DNA of 64,000 bases from Bifidobacterium felsineum (GTDB taxonomy: Bacteria; Actinomycetota; Actinomycetes; Actinomycetales; Bifidobacteriaceae): the NCBI RefSeq assembly GCF_002802915.1, contig NZ_PEBJ01000001.1, positions 186,001-250,000 on the forward strand. The letters are read 5' to 3'. Made by a program: the position numbers and the translations under genes. A model generated the notes under the pieces. That model had not been told where the DNA came from. It was given only the letters and a program-made list of their open reading frames with translations, and did not search any database. Each line of letters opens with the position of its first letter. Within the stretch, counting starts at the first letter, position 1. This document shows, one piece after another, positions 35,236 to 42,129 of the stretch.

Positions 35236-36312
35236 ATGAATACCACAGTTAAAAGCAAAAGCGCCGGCACAAGCGAGACCGGCATGCCTCAATCTCCGGA
35301 TCGTGCACCGGCCATTGATCCAGTGCCATTACCTGAAATTCCCTCAGTGCGGTTGGCAACCAAGTCTGTACGGTCAAAACCCGCAACCGCGCCTCCCGGC
35401 CAACCGCATGCCAAACCTCAGCTCGATCCGCGTTCGCTGCCTGATTCCCAGCCGAGGCTGCATTACTATTCGCCGGCCTCCCGGCCTCCTAAACCATTGA
35501 GCTCCTGCCGAAGGGAACGCTCCGAAGACGCGCCTCGCAATGCAGCCTCCACGTCCGTGAAGCTGCACAATGTCGTGACGCTCACGGCAAGTCACAGTGG
35601 CATGGGCCTAAGTACCGCCGCCGCCATGCTGGCGCGGACGCTGGCTGGACGAGACCGCAGATGTGCTTTGATAGATGCCGATTTCGCATCCGGTTGCATG
35701 GACCTGCTGCTGGGCGTCGAACGTGAATCAGGTTTGCGATTCAACCAGATAGTCGCGCCATTGGGCAATGTGGAAGGTGAGGCGCTCAATGATGAGCTCA
35801 TCGCATGGGATGGCGTTCGCGTGCTGCCGTATAACCCTTGGATTGGTTTGAGACCGACCTGGTGGGAGGTGCAAGCTGTGGTGCGTGCGCTTTCCAGTGC
35901 CAATGACGTGGTGGTTGTGGATGCTGGGCAGGGTGAATTGGTGGAAGCGGTCCCTGATCTCACAAGCAGTATGCAGATTATGGGTGTGGAACTTTCCGTG
36001 GTGGGGCTGGCTCGCGCCAGAACCCATCGGGCCAAGCTGTCCACTTGGGATTGCTCCTCGCCGCATCTCATAGGATTCGCTCCTCGTGGTGCCCCACGCG
36101 GCCGAGGAGGTGTGAGCATGGAGGAAGCGGAAGGCTATATGCTGGCCGAGATTCTAGGGCCCATCAAGCCAAACACCAGTCTATGTGGTGATGTGTTGGA
36201 AGGGCTCGGCATCCAAGCGGTACCCAAAAATAACCGCAAAGCCATCGAGCGTCTCGCCGATCTTGTGGAGCGAACCATTTGCGATAAGCAGCCCACAGAC
36301 ATCGAATCCTGA
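35236..36312 (+). CDS. tadZ: TadZ/CpaE-like pilus localisation ATPase
   Basis: 358 residues, MinD/ParA-like. An N-terminal proline-rich region (1-105) precedes VTLTASHSGMGLSTAAAMLAR, a degenerate Walker A in which the lysines are replaced; this is the form seen in TadZ-type and Ssd-type proteins. ALIDADFASGCMDLLLG and VVVDAGQGEL correspond to the switch regions. The start at 35236 is chosen because the upstream part of the frame crosses the 66-bp element's flank. The next gene encodes the pilus ATPase. Probably positions the Tad machine (family knowledge). Confidence 0.83.
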   Translation: MNTTVKSKSAGTSETGMPQSPDRAPAIDPVPLPEIPSVRLATKSVRSKPATAPPGQPHAKPQLDPRSLPDSQPRLHYYSPASRPPKPLSSCRRERSEDAPRNAASTSVKLHNVVTLTASHSGMGLSTAAAMLARTLAGRDRRCALIDADFASGCMDLLLGVERESGLRFNQIVAPLGNVEGEALNDELIAWDGVRVLPYNPWIGLRPTWWEVQAVVRALSSANDVVVVDAGQGELVEAVPDLTSSMQIMGVELSVVGLARARTHRAKLSTWDCSSPHLIGFAPRGAPRGRGGVSMEEAEGYMLAEILGPIKPNTSLCGDVLEGLGIQAVPKNNRKAIERLADLVERTICDKQPTDIES

Positions 36313-36364
36313 AACCAGAAGCTAATAATTCGCTAGCTGGGGAAGCAAAGAGAGCGGGACATAT

Positions 36365-37393
36365 ATGACGCAGGTGCAAGCGCGTAAATACGCATTCTCA
36401 TTAGGCTTGCTGGATGAATTGGCGGCCGATCCCGCCATAACCGACGTGGCAGTGACCTGCGATGGACGTGTTTGGGCGGATAGCGGCAGCGGCATGCAGG
36501 AGTATCGGTTGGCCATCCCATTCCGCTCGCCGCAAGTCGTGAGGGAATATGCGGTGCAACTCTGCGCGCAAATGGGTCGCAGGCTTGATGACGCCTGCCC
36601 TATTGCCGATGCCTCCAGCGTCGAGGGCATTAGAGTCCATGCGGTAATCGCTCCGCTTGTGCCGCAAGGCGCGTCTATTTCCATACGTTTTCCCGCCGGC
36701 AAGGCCATGTCATTGCTGCAATTGGCGCGCAATCAGATGTTTCCGATGGATTGGCTGCCGGTGTTGCAGGGCCTCGCGCGCCGAAAGGCCACGATTCTAA
36801 TCACCGGAGGTACTGGTTCAGGGAAAACTACGCTCGTCAAAGCGTTGCTCGCGCAATGCGGAGAAATGGAACGCATTGTCACTGTGGAGGAAATCCGTGA
36901 ACTTGGTGATTTCGGCCGAGCCAATCACGTTTCGCTGATTGGTCGGGAAGCCAATGTTGAGGGAGCTGGCGCGGTGAGTCTCACCGACTTGGTGAAAGCC
37001 ACATTGCGTATGCGTCCGGATCGTGTGGTGCTGGGCGAATGCCGAGGCGAGGAGATTGTGGACCTGTTGCGCGCATTCAATTCAGGGCATCGTGGCGGCA
37101 TAACCACATTGCACGCGGACAGTGTGAGCCGTGTGCCCTCGCGCTTGGTGTCGCTCGGTTTATTAGCCAACATCACGCCGCAGGCCATGGCCATGCTCGC
37201 GGAAGGCGCTTTTGACGTTGTGCTCCATGCAGAGCGAATACACGGGAATCGGCATATCGCTCAGATTGGTCGGTTGTGCACTGTAGCCGGGAAGCTGCAA
37301 GGTGTGCCGTTGGCCTCATGGTCAGGTTCCGGAATGCCGACGTATGAGCCGGAATGGTTGCAATTCCTGATGGCGTGGAGCGTAATGAAATGA
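36365..37393 (+). CDS. tadA: TadA/CpaF secretion ATPase of the Tad pilus
   Basis: Hexameric ATPase powering Flp pilus assembly. 342 residues with Walker A ITGGTGSGKTTLVKAL, the Asp-box IVTVEEIRELGDF, Walker B RPDRVVLGECRGEEIVDLLRAFNSGHRGG and the His-box TTLHADS. It is shorter than many CpaF proteins because the N-terminal domain is compact. The gap of 52 bases to tadZ and 19 to tadB supports a single operon. Confidence 0.95.
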   Translation: MTQVQARKYAFSLGLLDELAADPAITDVAVTCDGRVWADSGSGMQEYRLAIPFRSPQVVREYAVQLCAQMGRRLDDACPIADASSVEGIRVHAVIAPLVPQGASISIRFPAGKAMSLLQLARNQMFPMDWLPVLQGLARRKATILITGGTGSGKTTLVKALLAQCGEMERIVTVEEIRELGDFGRANHVSLIGREANVEGAGAVSLTDLVKATLRMRPDRVVLGECRGEEIVDLLRAFNSGHRGGITTLHADSVSRVPSRLVSLGLLANITPQAMAMLAEGAFDVVLHAERIHGNRHIAQIGRLCTVAGKLQGVPLASWSGSGMPTYEPEWLQFLMAWSVMK

Positions 37394-37412
37394 ACTAACC
37401 GAGGTGATTGAA

Positions 37413-38084
37413 ATGCGATTCTGGTGTGCCGTTTTATTGGCGATTGCCGTTCTGATATGGCCGCGCCCAATTGCTGTCGCCGTGCGCATGACGGCCGCCG
37501 ATAACGCCCAGCACACCTCCCGGCAGCCGCACTCCGACATTGCAACGAACGACCCCGCCTCACATGCCGCGCATATCGGCATTGCGTCGATGCTGACCGC
37601 GCTGATCGCGCGAATGAACAGTGGCGGCACGCTGATTGAAGCCGCCGAAGAACAATACGGCAGTCGTTTTGCGACTCACGAGCTCACTGAGGCAAGATTG
37701 CGGAGGCTATGCGAACGAGTCAAACTGCCTGACGAAACCCCTAAACAAGTCACGCGAATAGCGCAAAGCATGTATGCGGCATCCCAAGTCAGCAGTCGGC
37801 TGGGGTGCCGCGCTTCGCCATGCCTGGAGGTGACGCTGACCGCCTACCGGCAGATGAGACTCCTGCAGAACCTCACAACGCAAGCGCTCGCAGTGCCCAA
37901 AGCCACGGTTGCGTTACTCAGTGCCTTGCCGATCGTAACAATACTGCTCGGTGAACTATTGGGCGCTCGCCCGTTGGAGTTCCTGCTTGATCAGACTCGT
38001 GGACTGGTCTGTCTATTGTTGGGAGCCTGCTGCTATGCAGCTGGTTTGCTATGGGTATGCGCGCTACTGCGGGAGCGTGCGTGA
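37413..38084 (+). CDS. tadB: TadB-like pilus assembly membrane protein
   Basis: 223 residues with an N-terminal hydrophobic segment (MRFWCAVLLAIAVLIW), a soluble T2SSF-like four-helix region (GTLIEAAEEQYGSRF...RQMRLLQNLTTQALA) and two C-terminal membrane helices. Compared with classical TadB it is shortened, typical for actinobacterial Tad loci. I choose ATG 37413 over GTG 37404 because GAGGTG then lies at proper distance. Its stop shares one base with the tadC start. Confidence 0.8.
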   Translation: MRFWCAVLLAIAVLIWPRPIAVAVRMTAADNAQHTSRQPHSDIATNDPASHAAHIGIASMLTALIARMNSGGTLIEAAEEQYGSRFATHELTEARLRRLCERVKLPDETPKQVTRIAQSMYAASQVSSRLGCRASPCLEVTLTAYRQMRLLQNLTTQALAVPKATVALLSALPIVTILLGELLGARPLEFLLDQTRGLVCLLLGACCYAAGLLWVCALLRERA

Positions 38085-38752
38085 TGGCCGGCGACGGTAC
38101 CTGGGTCGCCGCGGTAAGTTGCGCGCTTGCACTGTGGTTGCGTCTGCGGCCGCGGGTGATTCACAATCGGATGCCAAACGTACGGGCCGATGACGTGCAG
38201 ACCAATGATTGTGTTCGCGAACGTCAGGATTCTCCGGCTGATGTCTTGCAAACCATGCTGATACTGCGATTGCTGCGCGTGGCTTTGACCCAAGGTTCTT
38301 CGATTCCAGCTGCCTGCGAAGTGGTGGGTGCTGCCGTGGGAGGCGGTATCGGAACAGCAGTGGCTCGTGCGGGAAACATGATGCAACGAGGTGTGACATG
38401 GTCTGATGCATGGCATATTGCGGAGCATGAGCAATCCGATCATGGAACTCAAATCGGGTCGAATAGCGGCGTCAGCAACCATGGGATCAATCCAACAAAC
38501 GCGAATGCGACTACTGTGCTCGCCTATATCGCGGTGATTCGTTCGGCATTGGAACCGTCATGGAAGCACGGTGACGCTCCAGGCATACGTTTGGAATCCA
38601 CAGTGGAACAGTTGGACAGGGACGCCCGGAGCGCCATCGAACGAGATGCCGCGAAGCTTTCCGTCAAACTATTGCTGCCCACAGGGCTGTGTTTTCTGCC
38701 GGCATTCATCATGATCGGTGTCATTCCGTCCATCGCATCCTTCGTGATGTGA
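38084..38752 (+). CDS. tadC: TadC-like pilus assembly membrane protein
   Basis: 222 residues. An N-terminal hydrophobic stretch (WVAAVSCALALWLRL), a central T2SSF domain with the family pattern LRLLRVALTQGSSIPAACEVVG and a characteristic C-terminus LSVKLLLPTGLCFLPAFIMIGVIPSI. The ATG shares its A with the tadB stop. TadB and TadC form the inner-membrane platform of the pilus. Confidence 0.85.
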   Translation: MAGDGTWVAAVSCALALWLRLRPRVIHNRMPNVRADDVQTNDCVRERQDSPADVLQTMLILRLLRVALTQGSSIPAACEVVGAAVGGGIGTAVARAGNMMQRGVTWSDAWHIAEHEQSDHGTQIGSNSGVSNHGINPTNANATTVLAYIAVIRSALEPSWKHGDAPGIRLESTVEQLDRDARSAIERDAAKLSVKLLLPTGLCFLPAFIMIGVIPSIASFVM

Positions 38753-39101
38753 GTTTTCCTCTGCGTTGCGTGCATGATTGATTCGAGTTTCGGTTAGTGC
38801 GACGTTGATTAATCCGGTTCGCTGCCTTGTATGCAGCTGATGGACTGCTGATGTATCTATTGATGCATGTGGCTAGTTATCCACATTTGTTGTGGACGAC
38901 ACTCCGGGATGTGCATAACTTGGCAAGCTCGGACCACATACCCCGTTCCGGCTCGCATTTCCGCGCCGCATACCCCACAGTGGATTGCACCCCATGTCTG
39001 GGTTCGCCCGGCATGGGGGCCATGCCAACCACAACAATCACAACGATGTGCACTGATGTGCGTCACAACGATGTGCCACTTTGCAAGAAAGGAAACATGA
39101 T
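38753..39101 (+). other. Intergenic region between tadC and the pilin genes
   Basis: 349 bases carrying the second 66-bp element (38875-38940) and no convincing gene. An open frame at 38827-39162 exists but lacks protein character and overlaps the pilin start. A short GCTGC...GCAGC hairpin lies at about 38821. Confidence 0.5.
38875..38940 (+). promoter_or_regulatory. 66-bp Tad-locus element, copy 2 (before the pilin genes)
   Basis: TTATCCACA at 38877, a degenerate facing box TGTGCATAA, then TTGGCAAGCTCG and ACCACATA. Same length as copy 1 at 35122, with eight differences. Confidence 0.8.
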
Positions 39102-39392
39102 ATGCTCGCTCTTCCCACTCGATCACACCATCAGCCAGCGCTACCCGCCGTACCCAGCCTGAAGACGGAAACGGAGCCTCTTCGTTCCCGGCTTAACCGG
39201 CGCATATGTCTGCTGGATTCCCAAATACGGATGTTCATGGAACATCCTGAAGAGGGGGCCGCCACGGCCGAATACGCGGTAGTGCTGATAGCGGCTACGG
39301 GGTTCGCAGCCCTGCTGGTCGCCATTTTGAAATCAGACGCCGTAAAAACGCTATTGCTCAACATCGTGAAGAAAGCACTGAACGTGGGGTGA
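39102..39392 (+). CDS. Flp-type pilin (DUF4244-like)
   Basis: 96 residues. A hydrophilic leader ends MEHPEEGAATAEYAVV: a Gly before the processing point, then a mature protein starting with small residues and Glu at position +5, the prepilin-peptidase pattern, followed by a hydrophobic helix LIAATGFAALLVAIL. The C-terminus is short and basic, as in Flp-type pilins. The start at 39102 follows AAAGGAAAC; the ATG at 39097 is out of frame. Probably the main structural subunit of the Tad pilus. Confidence 0.85.
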   Translation: MLALPTRSHHQPALPAVPSLKTETEPLRSRLNRRICLLDSQIRMFMEHPEEGAATAEYAVVLIAATGFAALLVAILKSDAVKTLLLNIVKKALNVG

Positions 39393-39393
39393 C

Positions 39394-39774
39394 ATGATGT
39401 CGCGCAAAAACTATCGCCATTGGCTGGCCCGGCTTCCGCCTTGCACCGATGAAGGCTCAGCCACCGCTGAATTCGCTGTGGTGTTGCCCAGCGTCATCGC
39501 GATTGCCGGGTTGGTACTTGCGTTGGGGCGCGTGGTCGCGGTGTCTATGGATTGTTCAAGCGCGGCTTCAGCGGCCGCACGCGAACTCGTGGTCACTGGT
39601 GATCGCTCCGCGGCACAACATATGGCATCCGCAGTGATGGAGGCTGATGTTGCTGTCGCCATCCGGCAGTCGGAACAGCTGGTCCATATTCGGGTCACCT
39701 GCCCAGTGCTGCCTGGACCGATGAATCTGACTCCAGCACAAGTGGTCGGTGAATCCACGGCGATTATGCAATAG
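39394..39774 (+). CDS. tadE: TadE-like minor pilin
   Basis: 126 residues: short basic N-terminus, then DEGSATAEFAVVLPSVIAIAGLVLAL, with a prepilin-like processing motif (G-SATAEF) and one membrane helix, followed by an extracellular domain with two cysteines. It starts one base after the pilin stop, so it is cotranslated. TadE-like pseudopilins are needed for pilus biogenesis in Tad systems. Confidence 0.83.
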   Translation: MMSRKNYRHWLARLPPCTDEGSATAEFAVVLPSVIAIAGLVLALGRVVAVSMDCSSAASAAARELVVTGDRSAAQHMASAVMEADVAVAIRQSEQLVHIRVTCPVLPGPMNLTPAQVVGESTAIMQ

Positions 39775-39835
39775 CGGCAGATGATGCCACCGCAGGCAGT
39801 GTTCGGTTGCTATGACATGGAAGGGACTCCCCACG

Positions 39836-40189
39836 ATGAAAGCGCGTCTTGAAGAAGGCTCCGGCACTATCGCCGGCGCAATGCTCGTTATGGTGGCGGC
39901 CGCGGCGCTCGCGCTGATCGCCAGTGTGGGCAATCTGCTGATTTGCCAGCACAAGGCGCGCTCCATCGCGGATTTGGCGGCCTTCAATACGGCGTACGCA
40001 TTGTGGCATTCCGATATGGAAGCCCCATGCGTGCTCGCCAACAAGGTGGCGGAGGCCAATAACGCTGTCATGGTCGAATGTGAGGTGATTGATGATGACG
40101 TGCGTGTGGTGATGGCGCTCGCCACGCAAGTGCCTTTCACGCCGCAAGTCACCAAGGAGGCTCGTGCCGGACCTGTGGAATGCGATTGA
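39836..40189 (+). CDS. TadF/TadG-like pseudopilin (Rv3654c-like)
   Basis: 117 residues: KARLEEGSGTIAGAMLVMVAAAALALIASVGNLLI, a TadE/G-like N-terminal membrane helix after an EEGSGT motif, then HKARSIADLAAFNTAYALW, a conserved segment of the actinobacterial pilus-assembly TadE/G-like family. The start at 39836 is preceded by GGAAGGGA; ATG 39812 is the alternative. It ends the pilin block. Confidence 0.78.
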   Translation: MKARLEEGSGTIAGAMLVMVAAAALALIASVGNLLICQHKARSIADLAAFNTAYALWHSDMEAPCVLANKVAEANNAVMVECEVIDDDVRVVMALATQVPFTPQVTKEARAGPVECD

Positions 40190-40263
40190 TCACACGCCAC
40201 TGCGGCAAGAACATGCCATTGGTCTCTGGCGCGCTTTCGCCGCCTTTGGCTATGGTGAGATGC

Positions 40264-41400
40264 ATGACCGAGAGTGAACGCAGCAAATGCCGCACAGTCG
40301 TGGGGCTAGTGGGCAATCCCACGTCCGATAAGGGCCGTGGCGCCAAAGTCGACGCACAGGTGCTTAGTCTGCTGCGTGAAGCCGGTACCGTTCATGGCTT
40401 CGACGTGCTCGATCTTACGGGAACAAGTTTCAACGACTCCTTGAATCGAGCCCGAGAGCGGGCACATGAATACGACTACTTGGTGGTGGTCGGCGGAGAC
40501 GGCATGATTGCGCTTGGTGCCAATGCAGTGGGCTGCAGCGGTAAGCCGCTCGGCATTGTGTCCATGGGGTCAGGCAATGATTTCGCTCGAGGCCTCAAAC
40601 TGCCGGTCAATCGTATCGAGACCGCGGTGGAAGGCATCGTGGGTGCCATCGTGCGAGGCTCGCATATCGATGTGGACATGGGCAGGGTGACTTCCCTGGA
40701 GGGTGGATACTCGGTGGATCCTTCCACCGGTAGTGAATATGAGACACCGGAAGGCGAATCGGCCGCCCATGTGCATCCCATTGATCGATACTATGCCGGC
40801 ATGTTGTCCTGCGGCATCGATGCTAGCATCAACGACCGTGCGAACCATTCGCATCTGCCCAACGGCAGTCTGCGGTATTTCGCGGCGGTGCTGGTCGAGC
40901 TCACGCATATGAAGCGGTATGGCTACCACATCAAAGCCACGCTGGCTGATGGCTCGGTAGAGGAACGGGACATCATCTCCCCATTGCTCACGGTTGCGAA
41001 CTCGCGGCATATCGGCGGTGGTATTGAAGTTTCGCCATATTCATGCTTCTCTGATGGCCTGCTCGACTTGGTATGGATGGATCATGTGCCGAACTTCCAC
41101 GAGTGCGTAGTGGCGATTTCGAATGCCTACAACGGCAAACTACTTGCCTCCAACATATTCGGTTGGAAGCGTGTGCGTGAGATTGAAATCACGCGTGCGC
41201 AGGAAGGCGACGAGCCGCCGATTCTCATGGCGGATGGCGAGTATGTGGGTCATCTGCCGGTACGTGTAGTGGCGGAAGATTGTGCGCTACGTGTGCTCGT
41301 GCCGCCGGCTGTGGCTGCGCATGAGATCGACTCCAAGGAGCGCGTCGCCGAAGCAATAGTTCGAGATGGTCGCGACCCCATTACCGGAGCCTTTGCCTGA
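40264..41400 (+). CDS. Diacylglycerol kinase-family lipid kinase
   Basis: 378 residues. The catalytic domain shows VGLVGNPTSDKGRG at the start, VVVGGDGMIALGANAVG (the GGDG nucleotide motif), and GIVSMGSGNDFARGL, with a C-terminal domain ending near PILMADGEYVGHLPV. Such proteins phosphorylate diacylglycerol or related lipids at the membrane; the substrate is unproven. The exact start is uncertain: ATG 40264 matches the family, but ATG 40252 is in frame. Confidence 0.9.
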   Translation: MTESERSKCRTVVGLVGNPTSDKGRGAKVDAQVLSLLREAGTVHGFDVLDLTGTSFNDSLNRARERAHEYDYLVVVGGDGMIALGANAVGCSGKPLGIVSMGSGNDFARGLKLPVNRIETAVEGIVGAIVRGSHIDVDMGRVTSLEGGYSVDPSTGSEYETPEGESAAHVHPIDRYYAGMLSCGIDASINDRANHSHLPNGSLRYFAAVLVELTHMKRYGYHIKATLADGSVEERDIISPLLTVANSRHIGGGIEVSPYSCFSDGLLDLVWMDHVPNFHECVVAISNAYNGKLLASNIFGWKRVREIEITRAQEGDEPPILMADGEYVGHLPVRVVAEDCALRVLVPPAVAAHEIDSKERVAEAIVRDGRDPITGAFA

Positions 41401-41419
41401 CCCGCCCCGAGCAAAGCGG

Positions 41420-42019
41420 CTACGCTATATATCCTTCGATATGCAGCGTTTGTGCCATGACCTGCTTAATGGTCGAATCGGCGATTGCCGGGTGCGAACG
41501 GACCAGCGAGATTAGCCCCACAATCAGGGTGAAGAATGTTTCATGCACGTTGGTGATCGGCAGTCCATGCAGCTGTTCGAAATCACGCACAGTGGTCTGG
41601 GCGATGTAGTCGGCGATGCGATCAGCGGCTCGGTCGATGAATCTGATGTACAACCCGGCATTACCATCCTGAATCATACGGTTCGAGAACGGGCTTTCGT
41701 CGGCGATGAGCGAACGAATCAGGTGCACCATGTCATCCATGGCCTTGTTCACGTTGCCGACTTCGCGGGCGTGGTTCCATTGGTCGAGTCGGTTGAGAAT
41801 CTCGTCGATCACATCGTCGAGCACGGCGTCGGCCACGGCGTCTTTATCGGGAAAGTAATGGTAGAACAGGGAGCGGGTCATGCCCACTTCTCCGGCGATG
41901 TCGGAAACGGTGATTTTGGAGAACCCTTTTTCCAGGCAGATTTTGCGTGCGGCTTGCACAATGGCTTCGCGTCGCGCGTCGCCGCGGGTGATGTGCCGCT
42001 CCTCGAAGTTCTCGCCCAT
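41420..42019 (-). CDS. TetR-family transcriptional regulator
   Basis: 199 residues: N-terminal helix-turn-helix RREAIVQAARKICLEKGFSKITVSDIAGEVGMTRSLFYHYFPDKDAV, typical of TetR proteins, followed by an all-helical ligand or dimer domain. AGGAGGTACTC precedes the ATG. It is divergent from dnaX; the imperfect palindrome TGACAACCGTTATTGACA at 42034-42051 is a candidate self-operator. The regulated genes are unknown. Confidence 0.9.
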   Translation of the reverse strand: MGENFEERHITRGDARREAIVQAARKICLEKGFSKITVSDIAGEVGMTRSLFYHYFPDKDAVADAVLDDVIDEILNRLDQWNHAREVGNVNKAMDDMVHLIRSLIADESPFSNRMIQDGNAGLYIRFIDRAADRIADYIAQTTVRDFEQLHGLPITNVHETFFTLIVGLISLVRSHPAIADSTIKQVMAQTLHIEGYIA

Positions 42020-42033
42020 GAGTACCTCCTGAT

Positions 42034-42051
42034 GACAACCGTTATTGACAC
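42034..42051. promoter_or_regulatory. Candidate TetR operator
   Basis: TGACAACCGTTATTGACA has imperfect dyad symmetry (TGACAA/TTGACA), 15 bases upstream of the TetR start. Palindrome quality is modest. Confidence 0.35.
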
Positions 42052-42129
42052 TATGTTAATACCTGTATGCGTGTACGATTGTCCGCCGATTCGCGCGCAA
42101 ATTATCGAGGGCAAGGTAGGTTAGTAACT

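Noticed and set aside
38827..39162. 111-codon frame overlapping the pilin start
   Set aside because: It runs through the 66-bp repeat element, has Cys/His-rich unlikely protein content and is out of frame with the well supported pilin.
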